This document shows positions 25,968 to 34,346 of a stretch of DNA of 64,000 bases, one piece after another. Position 1 is the stretch's first letter, and every line of letters begins with the position of its first letter. The stretch comes from an uncultured Eubacterium sp. (GTDB lineage Bacteria > Bacillota > Clostridia > Lachnospirales > Lachnospiraceae): assembly GCA_910586225.1 (NCBI GenBank), contig CAJUIL010000008.1, positions 60,757-124,756 on the forward strand, written 5' to 3'. Position numbers and translations under genes: made by a program. The notes beneath the pieces were generated by a model that worked only from the letters and a program-made list of their open reading frames with translations, ran no database searches and was not told where the DNA came from.

Positions 25968-26234
25968 ATGAAGCAGATAAAACGTATTCTTGCATTGCTG
26001 GGCGTTGCTCTTTTAGTGATTTTGTACCTTGCTACGCTGCTTTGTGCGTTTTTTGATACGAGTAGTACTATGGTGCTGTTCCGCATTTCCGTCACCTGCA
26101 CAGTACTGCTTCCGATCCTGCTCTGGGGCTATACAGTCATTTATCGGCTTGCCAAGGGCAGGCATGAAAAAGAGCTGGAAGAGGCGCTTCGCCAGATGGA
26201 GGCGGAAAAAGGAAAGGGGAAGCAGGAACCGTAG
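25968..26234 (+). CDS. Small two-helix membrane protein after the ABC importer
   Basis: 88 residues from the ATG at 25968 (AGGAAAGGA upstream), 22 bp after the ATPase gene. Two hydrophobic segments (ILALLGVALLVILYLATLLCAF and FRISVTCTVLLPILLWGYTVI) are followed by a charged cytoplasmic helix (KELEEALRQMEAEKGKGK). No named family recognised. Co-transcription with the importer suggests an accessory or regulatory role, but this is only context. The terminator lies right after it. Confidence 0.7.
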   Translation: MKQIKRILALLGVALLVILYLATLLCAFFDTSSTMVLFRISVTCTVLLPILLWGYTVIYRLAKGRHEKELEEALRQMEAEKGKGKQEP

Positions 26235-26248
26235 TGCTGCTGGATTTT

Positions 26249-26296
26249 AAAAAAAGCATTGCAGGATTTATATAAAATTCTGCAATGCTTTTTTTG
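26249..26296. terminator. Bidirectional terminator between convergent units
   Basis: Long stem AAAAAAAGCATTGCAGGA / TTCTGCAATGCTTTTTTT with an 11-nt loop. T-runs are present on both strands, serving the ABC operon on the plus strand and the AAA/nuclease gene on the minus strand. Confidence 0.9.
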
Positions 26297-26297
26297 T

Positions 26298-27887
26298 TTA
26301 GACTACGACTTCCAGGATTGGTTTCCCATCACACCAAATTGTCTGGATACCAGTACTTTTCTTTTTATTAAAGTTGAAGCTCAACAAATATCCTTTTTCC
26401 GTCTGATATGCATCCATATATTCCCTGAGCTGCTTTCTTCCTCGACGGTTATACTCTTCCCCATGCCAAATCTTACATTCTACAATATACTGCTTTCCAT
26501 GAAAATCAATAACGATATCTGATCTCCGCTTCGATCTGCTCTGATCTTCAACATAAAAATTCCCAGAACCATTTAAAATAGGACTTAAATACATTAAAAA
26601 TATTTTACGTCCATATTTTTCCAAAAAAGAGTCATCTTCCCTAGAATATAATGCGGTATAATATTCATAAAAGCACCTCATCACATGATCCATGTCCAAC
26701 TCCCCGTCATGCTGGAACTGATGCTTGTCAGGAAGCTGCTGACTTGCAATGCGCTCTTTTCTCCCGGCATTCGCAAGAAACCAAGTATAAAGCTGCGTCT
26801 CAAAAATGCGATTTGCTACAGTAGCTACACCGCTGCGATTTACAAGAAATCCAAACATCCTGCCGATTTCCATCGAAGGTTCGTATTCATGATACGCATA
26901 CTCCTGTCCAGAAAACAAAATATCGTGCAGCATATCATACAATCCATGGTATTCTGACACGTGCTTGATCATATCATCATATAATGTATTTGGGCCAGTT
27001 ACAAGAAGCTTGATCGCTACAAGCACACCTTCCCTTGTCCATGCATCGGAAAGCCGCGGAAACTGACTGCTTCCGGAAATTTCCTCATCTATTTTTTTGC
27101 AAATATACGATACGAGAAACGGGTATCCATTTGTATAATCATATATCATCCCAGCTATTTTTTTACAATCCATTCCAGTATGGCAATCCTGCTCATACTC
27201 TTCCAGCATACCCTGGATGCTTTCCCTCGAAAGGCTCAGATCAACTGTAAAATCTGCGGCAATATTCCATGGGCTGTTATATTTTGGCTCCTCCTGCGGA
27301 TGCAGCTTTAACTTCAGATTTTTAATATCATAAACGCCCGCCAAAATGACAGACAAAAATGTATGATCCCTTCCGGCAAGCTGCTTAAGATATTTTTCCC
27401 GCAGCAGTCCAAGAAATGATAAAAAAAGCTGATGGCCAGCGCTTTTATCTACCTCATCAACCATCAGTATCACACCTTTTTTGCATTGTCTGCAAAAGCC
27501 TGTAATTTTTGCAGACAGATCCGCCAAAGGAAGCTCTCTGGATACTGGCTCTTTCCAAAGCTGCAGCAGCTCGTCTGACACTTCGTTTTCTAAAAGCGCC
27601 TCTGTAACTTTTTGTATTAGTCCCTGCGCCATTGTATAAACAGACACAAAGCAATCGTCAGCCGCCTCGAAGCTGATATCCAGCACAATGTACGTTCCCC
27701 TGAGCCTTTGGTAAAGCAATTCCAAGGTTGTTGTTTTCCCGTACTGTCTGGCCCGATTGATCGTAAAATACGCGCCCTGCTCGATATATCCGTCAATAAT
27801 CCGACCAATCGCAGCGCTTGTGTCCGCCATATAATGCAAAGACGGAATGCAAACGCCTTCCGTCTGAAATTTTTTTCGTTTTTTCAT
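26298..27887 (-). CDS. AAA-like ATPase fused to a PD-(D/E)XK nuclease-like domain
   Basis: 529 residues from the ATG at 27887, which overlaps the HAD gene stop by 4 bp (ATGA). N-terminal ATPase: P-loop NRARQYGKTTTLELLY and Walker B KGVILMVDEVDKS. A helical middle holds YTNGYPFLVSYICKKI, seen in AAA-like STAND-related ATPases. The C-terminal ~90 residues read RRSDIVIDFHGK, then YIVECKIWHGEEY and QLREYMDAY, a clean D-x(n)-ECK nuclease core with a trailing Gln. Family members are numerous in gut anaerobes and without known function; defence or DNA handling has been proposed. Related in type to the shortened protein at 1058-2287. Confidence 0.8.
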   Translation of the reverse strand: MKKRKKFQTEGVCIPSLHYMADTSAAIGRIIDGYIEQGAYFTINRARQYGKTTTLELLYQRLRGTYIVLDISFEAADDCFVSVYTMAQGLIQKVTEALLENEVSDELLQLWKEPVSRELPLADLSAKITGFCRQCKKGVILMVDEVDKSAGHQLFLSFLGLLREKYLKQLAGRDHTFLSVILAGVYDIKNLKLKLHPQEEPKYNSPWNIAADFTVDLSLSRESIQGMLEEYEQDCHTGMDCKKIAGMIYDYTNGYPFLVSYICKKIDEEISGSSQFPRLSDAWTREGVLVAIKLLVTGPNTLYDDMIKHVSEYHGLYDMLHDILFSGQEYAYHEYEPSMEIGRMFGFLVNRSGVATVANRIFETQLYTWFLANAGRKERIASQQLPDKHQFQHDGELDMDHVMRCFYEYYTALYSREDDSFLEKYGRKIFLMYLSPILNGSGNFYVEDQSRSKRRSDIVIDFHGKQYIVECKIWHGEEYNRRGRKQLREYMDAYQTEKGYLLSFNFNKKKSTGIQTIWCDGKPILEVVV

Positions 27888-28495
27888 ACCTTTCCCACGC
27901 CAAGCGCCCGCAGCTCTTCCTGAACCTGCGCAAAATCCCGGAACTGTATCGTACTCCATCCAATCTCCTTCGGATAAACGAGGTTTGCGGCATTATCGTC
28001 AATAAATACGCATTCATCTGCTGACAAACCGTATTTGTCCATGATCACATGATAAATTTCCTTTTCCGGCTTAATATGCCCGGTTTCAAAGGAAAATACC
28101 GCGCCATCCGTAAGCGGCAGGAAATCCAGCCCCTCATCCTTTGTCAGCTCGTAGGTACGTCTGGCATAATTAGACAGAATATAGACCCTGCAGCCGCTCT
28201 CCTTTAATGCTGTGATCCATGCTTTCGCATACGGATATTGGGTGATCATTCCGGACATATGGTCCCAGAACTTTTGGATCTCGCCAGCATACTTGGGCGC
28301 TTTCGCCTGAAAGCACGCCAGCAGCTCTTCATCCAAAACAGCGCTGCGGTCGTACTCGTTCCATTCTGCAGTACGAACCGTAGCGTCTGCAACCGCTTCA
28401 AATGTCTCTCCGGTAATACCCAGCTTTTTTAACAAATCTGCCCAGCAAAAATCTACAAGCACCATGCCGACATCTAATATCACATTCTTGATCAT
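27884..28495 (-). CDS. HAD-superfamily hydrolase (YihX/epoxide-hydrolase-like subfamily IA)
   Basis: 203 residues. Motif I is NVILDVGMVLVDF (nucleophile Asp in the DxGxVL form), motif II YILSNYARRTYEL, motif III Lys in GHIKPEKEIYHVIM, and motif IV ECVFIDDNAANL. This is the full HAD set. Role: phosphatase of a small metabolite, perhaps alpha-D-glucose-1-phosphate or a nucleotide; substrate not deducible. Lies 9 bp downstream of purA and overlaps the AAA/nuclease gene by 4 bp, so all three may be co-transcribed. Confidence 0.87.
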   Translation of the reverse strand: MIKNVILDVGMVLVDFCWADLLKKLGITGETFEAVADATVRTAEWNEYDRSAVLDEELLACFQAKAPKYAGEIQKFWDHMSGMITQYPYAKAWITALKESGCRVYILSNYARRTYELTKDEGLDFLPLTDGAVFSFETGHIKPEKEIYHVIMDKYGLSADECVFIDDNAANLVYPKEIGWSTIQFRDFAQVQEELRALGVGKV

Positions 28496-28504
28496 ACGTG
28501 CCTC

Positions 28505-29785
28505 CTATCTTTTTCGCCAGATCATATCCGTTCTGGACGGCCCGTTGGATATCATTGTGATCGGATATTCTATCTGGGATTCAATAAATTCTATATAAGC
28601 GCGGCAGTTCTGCGGCAGCTCTTCGTAGCTTTTTATGCCTGTAATATCGCATTTCCATCCTGGCAGCGCCTTGTAGACCGGTTTTGCTTTTTTCAGCCTT
28701 GCCGTCGTCGGAAATTCTGTCGTTACTTCTCCGTCGATCTCATAACCGACGCAGACTGGAATCTCATCCAGATAACCGAGCACATCCAGTACGGTAAACG
28801 CCACGTCCGTCGTGCCCTGCAGACGGCAGCCGTATTTGCTCGCCACACAGTCAAACCAGCCAACCCTGCGCGGGCGTCCGGTCGTCGCGCCGTATTCCCC
28901 GCCATCGCCGCCGCGATTTCTTAATTCCTCTGCTTCCTCTCCGAAAATCTCGCTGACAAATTCTCCTGCGCCTACCTGACTGGAGTATGCCTTGCAGACT
29001 GTGATCACCTGCCCGATCTCATAAGGCGGCACACCCGCGCCTACAGTCCCATAACCCGCCAGTGTCGGCGACGAGGTGACCATTGGGTAAATGCCGTGGT
29101 CCGGATCTCTTAACGTGCCGAGCTGGCCTTCCAGCAGCACTGTTTTTCCTTCTTTCAACGCCTTGTGCAGGCAAGCCGCGACATCCGTCACATATGGCTC
29201 TACCATTTCTTTATATTCATGCAGCTCCGCCAGCAGATCCTCCTGCCGAAGCAGCGGCTTATGATACAAATGCTCTAGCAATACATTTTTTGTCTCCAGA
29301 ATACGCGCCGTCTTTTCCAAGAGCAGCTGTTCGTCAAACAGATCGCTGACCTGAAAACCGATTTTTGCGTATTTATCTGAGAAAAACGGCGCAATCCCAG
29401 ACTTGGTCGAACCAAAAGACTTGCTGCCCAGACGTTCCTCCTCATACTGGTCAAGCAGTACATGGTAAGACATTACAATCTGTGCCCGGTCGGAAACAAG
29501 GATCTTCGGCGCAGGAACACCCTGGCTGATGATCGTTTGGATCTCGTGGAACAATTTGCGGATGTCCAGCGCGACCCCGTTTCCTATCACACTTGTTGTA
29601 TGGTTATAAAATACACCGGATGGAAGCGTATGCAGCGAAAATTTGCCATAATGATTTTTAATGGTATGCCCTGCATTGGCTCCTCCTTGAAAGCGGACAA
29701 TGAAATCGGCGTTTTCCGCCAGCATATCCGTAATCTTGCCTTTCCCTTCATCGCCCCAGTTTGCGCCTACAACTGCTTTTACCAT
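28505..29785 (-). CDS. purA: Adenylosuccinate synthetase
   Basis: 426 residues from the ATG at 29785 (AGGAGG upstream). P-loop-like GANWGDEGKGKITDML, GGANAGHTI, the IMP-binding region FGSTKSGIAPFFSDK, GTVGAGVPPYEIG, TTGRPRRVGWFD and C-terminal ISNGPSRTDMI. Role: condenses IMP with aspartate using GTP, the first committed step to AMP. It has its own promoter and a terminator-like hairpin in the leader. Confidence 0.97.
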   Translation of the reverse strand: MVKAVVGANWGDEGKGKITDMLAENADFIVRFQGGANAGHTIKNHYGKFSLHTLPSGVFYNHTTSVIGNGVALDIRKLFHEIQTIISQGVPAPKILVSDRAQIVMSYHVLLDQYEEERLGSKSFGSTKSGIAPFFSDKYAKIGFQVSDLFDEQLLLEKTARILETKNVLLEHLYHKPLLRQEDLLAELHEYKEMVEPYVTDVAACLHKALKEGKTVLLEGQLGTLRDPDHGIYPMVTSSPTLAGYGTVGAGVPPYEIGQVITVCKAYSSQVGAGEFVSEIFGEEAEELRNRGGDGGEYGATTGRPRRVGWFDCVASKYGCRLQGTTDVAFTVLDVLGYLDEIPVCVGYEIDGEVTTEFPTTARLKKAKPVYKALPGWKCDITGIKSYEELPQNCRAYIEFIESQIEYPITMISNGPSRTDMIWRKR

Positions 29786-29833
29786 AATACTTACCTCCTG
29801 TGAATCCGTATTTTCCCAGCGTAAAACGCCGCT

Positions 29834-29860
29834 AAAAAAGGCAGGCTGTAAAAACCTGCC
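29834..29860 (-). terminator. Terminator-like hairpin in the purA leader
   Basis: Minus strand GGCAGG, 9-nt loop, CCTGCC, then six T. It lies between the predicted purA transcription start (~29886) and the purA ATG (29785), so it would cut most transcripts short unless bypassed. The ~25 nt before it are too short for a known riboswitch. Confidence 0.6.
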
Positions 29861-29892
29861 ATGATGTAACATTTTTCCGTTTTTACTTTCTG

Positions 29893-29921
29893 ATTATACA
29901 CGACTCGGCCTGAGAAGTAAA
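29893..29921 (-). promoter_or_regulatory. purA promoter
   Basis: Minus strand TTTACT (29916-29921), 17-nt spacer, TATAAT (29893-29898). It begins 29 bp from the end of the 134-bp element at 29950. Confidence 0.65.
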
Positions 29922-29949
29922 GGCTTTCCGGACATTTTCGTACTATTCC

Positions 29950-30083
29950 GTAACAGTTCAGGCAGGTCTTTGCATTCTGCTGCAAAGACCGTAAGAACAT
30001 GATTCAGGAGTGCAAAAATCCCATCGCGAAGCGATTTTCAATGGATTTTTGCAGGTAACAGGTCAGCTTGCCCAAACTGTTAC
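29950..30083 (-). mobile_element. 134-bp non-autonomous element, copy A (IS66-type ends)
   Basis: Starts GTAACAGTTCAGG and ends AACTGTTAC. It is the reverse complement of the copy at 38896 with only scattered changes. Flanked on both sides by the perfect 8-bp duplication ACTATTCC (29942-29949 and 30084-30091). Inside are a GGTCTTTGCA/TGCAAAGACC hairpin and a TGCAAAAATCC/GGATTTTTGCA hairpin. It carries no gene. The right duplication contains the stop codon of the DegV gene. Confidence 0.88.
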
Positions 30084-30084
30084 A

Positions 30085-30948
30085 CTATTCCAGCTTATGC
30101 GAGCAAGCCACCGCCAGCGCTCCTGGCCCGATATGACAGGATACGCTTAAAGACAGCGGATTCACCACGCAATCCTGACCTGGAAACGCTGCCCTTACCT
30201 CTGCTTCAAATTGCCGCGCCGCTTCCTTGTCGTAGGTATACGCGACATCGATAAATAGGTTACTGCCGCTGGCATCACCAAAGCGGTTTTTGCAGTCGTT
30301 TTTCATCGCTTCAAGCATGATACTTTTTGCCTGTTTGACCGTTCTTGCCTTTGCAAACGCATCCAGCTTTTCTCCCTGGATCTGCAGCACCGGCTTAATG
30401 CGCAGCAGCGTACCGAGCGCAGCGGCTGTCGGCGTAATACGCCCGCCCTTTTTCAGATATTTAAGCGTATCTACCATAATGTAAATGCTGGATTCAAATT
30501 TTTCACGCTCCAGCAGCTGCTTGACCTCCAGGGCGGTCTTTCCCTGCTTGACCAGCATCTGCGCATCCAGGACAGAACGCCTTTGCGTGACGGATATCCG
30601 CTGATTATTAACGACCTGTACGCGTCCCTCATAAGACTGTGCCAGCATACAGGCTGTCTCACACGAGCTGCTAAGTCCAGACGACATCGGGATATGCACG
30701 ATTTCGTCATACTCCTGCAGCAAGCGGTCCCACAGATCCGTCACATCGCCGACCGTCGGCATGGAAGTCGAAATGTCGCCGCCCTCGGCCAGCATTTCGT
30801 AAAACTGCTCCTGCGTCAGATTCACATCCTCATAAAAGGTTTCTCCATTCATATAAAAAGGCATGGCTATGACTATTATGCCAAGCTGCTTTGCCTCTGT
30901 CTGTGTAATTCCGCTGTTGGAATCGGTTACTACTGCTATTTTACCCAT
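30085..30948 (-). CDS. DegV family fatty-acid-binding protein
   Basis: 287 residues from the ATG at 30948 (GGAGG 9 nt upstream; ATGs at 30963 and 30954 are possible alternatives). Hallmarks: IAVVTDSNSGITQTEAKQLGI, ISTSMPTVGD, VHIPMSSGLSSSCETA, YIMVDTLKYLKKGGRI and C-terminal SCHIGPGALAVAC. Role: binds a fatty acid; FakB-type members present it to the kinase FakA for phosphorylation. The stop codon lies inside the target duplication of the mobile element copy A, so the gene now ends at the element border. Confidence 0.9.
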   Translation of the reverse strand: MGKIAVVTDSNSGITQTEAKQLGIIVIAMPFYMNGETFYEDVNLTQEQFYEMLAEGGDISTSMPTVGDVTDLWDRLLQEYDEIVHIPMSSGLSSSCETACMLAQSYEGRVQVVNNQRISVTQRRSVLDAQMLVKQGKTALEVKQLLEREKFESSIYIMVDTLKYLKKGGRITPTAAALGTLLRIKPVLQIQGEKLDAFAKARTVKQAKSIMLEAMKNDCKNRFGDASGSNLFIDVAYTYDKEAARQFEAEVRAAFPGQDCVVNPLSLSVSCHIGPGALAVACSHKLE

Positions 30949-31080
30949 TTCCATGTCCTCCATTCCTCGCCAGACAGCCAGACGGACGCCCGTCCAAGCT
31001 GGCTCGCCTGCCCTTATCACTGCTTTGCTAACAGTTTACCCTGGAAAGCATTGTATCACACATGAAAAATACTTACAAGT

Positions 31081-31120
31081 AAAAGCCGTCTAAAATCTAG
31101 ACGATCTTAGACGGCTTTTA
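31081..31120. terminator. Terminator after groEL
   Basis: AAAAGCCGTCTAA pairs with TTAGACGGCTTTT around a short loop. A T-rich end is present on both strands. It lies 9 bp downstream of the groEL stop. Confidence 0.8.
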
Positions 31121-31128
31121 ACCGGCTC

Positions 31129-32751
31129 TTACATCATGCCCATGCCCGGATTGCCTGCCGGCATTGCCGGAGCGTCCTCCTTGATGTTAGCAACAACAGA
31201 TTCTGTCGTCAGCAGCGTAGCTGCCACAGAGGTTGCATTCTGGAGTGCACTTCTTGTAACCTTTACTGGATCCAAAATGCCTGCTTTTACCATATCTACA
31301 TATTCTTCCGCTGCAGCGTCAAATCCAACGCCAATTTCGGAATCCTTTACCTTATTGATAATAACTGCGCCTTCCAGCCCGGCGTTTGCAGCGATATAGA
31401 ACAATGGTGCTTCCAACGCCTTTAAAATAACCTTTGCGCCTGTCTTTTCGTCGCCTTCCAGCGAATCTGCAAGCTCTGACACCTTTTTCGATGCATGGAT
31501 ATACGCGGAACCGCCGCCTGCGATAATGCCTTCTTCTACGGCTGCTCTCGTTGCGTTCAAGGCATCTTCCATACGCAGCTTGCTTTCCTTCATTTCGGTT
31601 TCGGTCGCAGCGCCTACACGGATAACTGCTACGCCGCCTGCCAGCTTCGCAAGTCTTTCCTGCAGCTTTTCTTTATCGAACTCAGAAGTCGTTTCCTCGA
31701 TCTGGCTCTTGATCTGGCTGATTCTTGCTTCGATCTCAGCCTTAGCGCCCATACCGTCTACGATCACAGTGTTTTCCTTCTGCACTTTGACAGATTTTGC
31801 ACGGCCCAGCTGTTCCAGATCAGCATCTTTTAATTCCAGACCAAGCTCGGAAGAAATAACCTGTCCGCCGGTCAGGATTGCGATATCTTCCAGCATTGCT
31901 TTTCTTCTGTCGCCATAGCCCGGTGCCTTTACAGCAACAACATTGAACGTACCGCGCAGCTTATTTACGATCAGAGTCGTAAGCGCCTCACCCTCTACGT
32001 CCTCAGCAATGATCAAAAGCTTTGCGCCTGTCTTTACAACCTGCTCTAACAGCGGCAGGATATCCTGAATATTGGAAATCTTCTTATCGGTAATTAAAAT
32101 GTACGGATCCTCTAAAACGGCTTCCATTTTGTCCATATCGGTCGCCATATATGCGGAAATATAGCCGCGGTCAAACTGCATACCTTCTACCAGGTCAAGC
32201 TCTGTCTGCATTGTCTTGGATTCTTCGATCGTAATAACACCATCTTTGGACACCTTTTCCATCGCATCTGCAACCAGATTGCCGACTTCTTCATCACCTG
32301 CGGAAATTGCAGCTACCTTTGCGATATGGTTTTTACCGTCAACCTTCTGGCTCATTTCCTGCAAAGATTCTACAGCTACGTTTGTCGCTTTTTTCATGCC
32401 TCTTCTTAAGCTAATTGGGTTTGCACCTGCTGCGAGGTTTTTGATCCCTTCGGAAACCATAGCCTGTGCTAATACAGTTGCTGTTGTTGTACCGTCGCCA
32501 GCTACATCGTTTGTCTTTGTTGCAACTTCCTTAACAAGCTGTGCACCCATATTTTCAAACGGATCCTCCAGCTCGATCTCCTTTGCGATCGTTACGCCGT
32601 CATTTGTGATCAACGGAGCGCCGTAAGATTTATCAAGTACGACATTTCTTCCTTTTGGTCCAAGCGTTACACATACAGTATCCGCCAGCTTATCTACACC
32701 TGCTTCTAAGGCAGCTCTTGCCTCTGCGCCATATTTAATTTCCTTTGCCAT
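31129..32751 (-). CDS. groEL: Chaperonin GroEL (60 kDa)
   Basis: 540 residues. MAKEIKYGAEARAALEAGVDKLA, TLGPKGRNVVLDKSYGAP, VAGDGTTTATVLAQA (ATP-binding Asp) and VEEGIIAGGGSAYIHA, ending in the Gly/Met tail GNPGMGMM. Role: double-ring ATP-driven folding chamber working with GroES. Second gene of the groES-groEL operon, 60 bp after groES, under CIRCE control. Confidence 0.98.
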   Translation of the reverse strand: MAKEIKYGAEARAALEAGVDKLADTVCVTLGPKGRNVVLDKSYGAPLITNDGVTIAKEIELEDPFENMGAQLVKEVATKTNDVAGDGTTTATVLAQAMVSEGIKNLAAGANPISLRRGMKKATNVAVESLQEMSQKVDGKNHIAKVAAISAGDEEVGNLVADAMEKVSKDGVITIEESKTMQTELDLVEGMQFDRGYISAYMATDMDKMEAVLEDPYILITDKKISNIQDILPLLEQVVKTGAKLLIIAEDVEGEALTTLIVNKLRGTFNVVAVKAPGYGDRRKAMLEDIAILTGGQVISSELGLELKDADLEQLGRAKSVKVQKENTVIVDGMGAKAEIEARISQIKSQIEETTSEFDKEKLQERLAKLAGGVAVIRVGAATETEMKESKLRMEDALNATRAAVEEGIIAGGGSAYIHASKKVSELADSLEGDEKTGAKVILKALEAPLFYIAANAGLEGAVIINKVKDSEIGVGFDAAAEEYVDMVKAGILDPVKVTRSALQNATSVAATLLTTESVVANIKEDAPAMPAGNPGMGMM

Positions 32752-32811
32752 TTTAATTTTCCTCTCTTCTTCCTATTTTCTTCCTTATAATAATATAGAT
32801 TGCCTGCGATC

Positions 32812-33096
32812 TTATTCTACAACTGCAAGAATGTCGTTCTGGCGTACGATGATATATTCGGTTCCGTCAATTTTGACCTCGGTCCCTGCATATTTGGAAT
32901 AAATAACCTTCTGGCCTTCCTTTACCTGCATCGTGATCTCTTTCCCATCTACGACTCCGCCAGGTCCTACTGCGATAACCTCTGCTTCCTGCGGCTTTTC
33001 CTGAGAAGCGCTTGTTAAAATAATGCCTGACGCGGTTGTTTCCTCTGCTTCACACTGCTTTAATACAACTCTGTCTGATAATGGTACTAATTTCAT
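32812..33096 (-). CDS. groES: Co-chaperonin GroES (10 kDa)
   Basis: 94 residues. MKLVPLSDRVVLKQCEAEETTASGIIL contains the mobile-loop region, followed by VIAVGPGGVVDGK and VIYSKYAGTEVKIDG. Full-length for the family. Role: heptameric lid of GroEL. Preceded by a perfect CIRCE element and a sigma-A promoter. Confidence 0.98.
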   Translation of the reverse strand: MKLVPLSDRVVLKQCEAEETTASGIILTSASQEKPQEAEVIAVGPGGVVDGKEITMQVKEGQKVIYSKYAGTEVKIDGTEYIIVRQNDILAVVE

Positions 33097-33160
33097 GAAT
33101 ATTTCCTCCTTTTGACGACTCTTCTTTTCTTATTTATAATCCTATTGTCTATTTGTGTTA

Positions 33161-33187
33161 TTAGCACTCGCTTGTTTTGAGTGCTAA
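33161..33187 (-). promoter_or_regulatory. CIRCE operator (HrcA site)
   Basis: TTAGCACTC - 9 nt - GAGTGCTAA, an exact match to the CIRCE consensus, placed just after the groES transcription start. HrcA binding here represses groESL until heat or misfolded protein titrates GroEL. Confidence 0.97.
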
Positions 33188-33199
33188 CTGATAGTTCTT

Positions 33200-33228
33200 A
33201 TCATATGTTTTTGCGTGCTGTTTCGCAA
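33200..33228 (-). promoter_or_regulatory. groESL promoter
   Basis: Minus strand TTGCGA (33223-33228), 17-nt spacer, TATGAT (33200-33205). It places the start immediately before the CIRCE element. Confidence 0.75.
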
Positions 33229-33401
33229 GCGCAGTTTTTTTTGCTTTTTAGCATCTACACTTTCTATAACTCTTTTTTTCTCTTATATACTCTCTTTTTC
33301 TCACTTTTAAGTTTTTATTATAAAAAAATTGTAAATTCTATAAATTACCATTTTATAAAGCGTTTACCATACCGTCATGTTCCTGACCAGGCTGCGGGCT
33401 T

Positions 33402-33734
33402 TTATGTGATCACATCGAAAAAACGGTTTATGGGCTGGCTGTCCTTATCTATTTTCAATACACGTAACGCCCGCTTATAATCACGCCTGCGTACAAAAAA
33501 GTCATATTGCATACGGTAGCGTTCCGGATTTTCAAATAAGCGCCGCAGCCTGACTACCATTGGTGCATCCGTGCTCATCCATATCCGGTAGTCGATCTGC
33601 GCTTCTTCTAAAAGCCTGCAGTACTTACGATATTCCTCCTCTCGGATCACATGGGTAAGCGTATGCCAGCAGTCTTTTTTTTCCGTAAGCTTCCGTTTCA
33701 TTAAAAATAGCTCTCTTAACAATAAAAACCTCAT
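33402..33734 (-). CDS. Uncharacterised basic protein divergent from an XRE regulator
   Basis: 110 residues from the ATG at 33734 (GGAAGG about 7 nt upstream). Highly charged and helical: LLLRELFLMKRKLTEKKD, REEEYRKYCRLLEEAQIDYRIW, RRLFENPERYRMQYDFFVRRRDYKRALRVL (listed in parts). No signal peptide, no membrane helix and no named family recognised. It has a strong promoter (TTGACA, 16 nt, TATAAT at 33840-33867) embedded in direct repeats shared with the divergent XRE gene, suggesting the pair is one regulated unit. Confidence 0.6.
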   Translation of the reverse strand: MRFLLLRELFLMKRKLTEKKDCWHTLTHVIREEEYRKYCRLLEEAQIDYRIWMSTDAPMVVRLRRLFENPERYRMQYDFFVRRRDYKRALRVLKIDKDSQPINRFFDVIT

Positions 33735-33839
33735 ATCTGACACCTTCCTTTCTATCCTTTCATAAACCCCATACTGCATATTAAACTATAAAAATCATCT
33801 TTGCAACACTGAACATAGCATACTACTTTTTTCATTTAT

Positions 33840-33889
33840 ATTATAACACTATAAGTATAATTGTCAATATTTCCAGAACACTATTAGTA
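33840..33889 (-). promoter_or_regulatory. Promoter and repeated operator between the 110-residue gene and the XRE gene
   Basis: Minus strand TTGACA (33862-33867), 16-nt spacer, TATAAT (33840-33845). Two direct repeats, AACACTATAAGTA (33845-33857) and AACACTATTAGTA (33877-33889), differ at one base. They sit 32 bp apart on either side of the -35; each core is a near-palindrome. A natural binding site for the adjacent XRE protein. Confidence 0.6.
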
Positions 33890-33977
33890 CCACTTTCATC
33901 AAATTGCTTTGAATTATAATGAAGATGTATTATTTTTTTGCTTTTTAGTTCTTAGAATAACCACGGAGGAAATATTT

Positions 33978-34346
33978 ATGCCACTGGATTACAAATTGAT
34001 TGGCTCCAATATAAAACGCCACAGAAAAGAGCTTGGCATAACACAGCAGAAAATGGCTGATGAATTGTTTTTATCACTCAGTCTGATCAGCAAGCTGGAG
34101 CGGGGCGTAAAATCTGTCAGTCTGGATACCTTTTTTATGATCGCTGAATATCTGCATACAAATATCGCAGTACTTACCTCTGACCCGAATGACCCAAAGG
34201 TACAGCACAATCAAATGATCCGCGAGATCGACGTGATACTGGAAGATCTGGATAACCGGCATCTGCGGATTGTAAACCAGCTTATGAAAACTTATTACAG
34301 CCAGCTTGAGCATCTGGTTCAGGAGGAGGATAAACGCCGTCAGTAG
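33978..34346 (+). CDS. XRE-family transcriptional regulator
   Basis: 122 residues from the ATG at 33978 (GGAGGAAA upstream). Residues ~8-62 form a helix-turn-helix: IGSNIKRHRKELGITQQKMA, LSLISKLERGVKSVSLDTF. The C-terminal half is acidic and helical (QMIREIDVILEDLDNRHLRIV) and probably mediates dimerisation. Role: repressor or activator, likely acting at the repeats in the divergent promoter. Similar in size and layout to the XRE gene at 52986. Confidence 0.88.
   Translation: MPLDYKLIGSNIKRHRKELGITQQKMADELFLSLSLISKLERGVKSVSLDTFFMIAEYLHTNIAVLTSDPNDPKVQHNQMIREIDVILEDLDNRHLRIVNQLMKTYYSQLEHLVQEEDKRRQ

Noticed and set aside
31136..31918. Open frames on the plus strand across groEL
   Set aside because: They are antisense shadows of groEL, have no ribosome sites and show no recognisable motifs.
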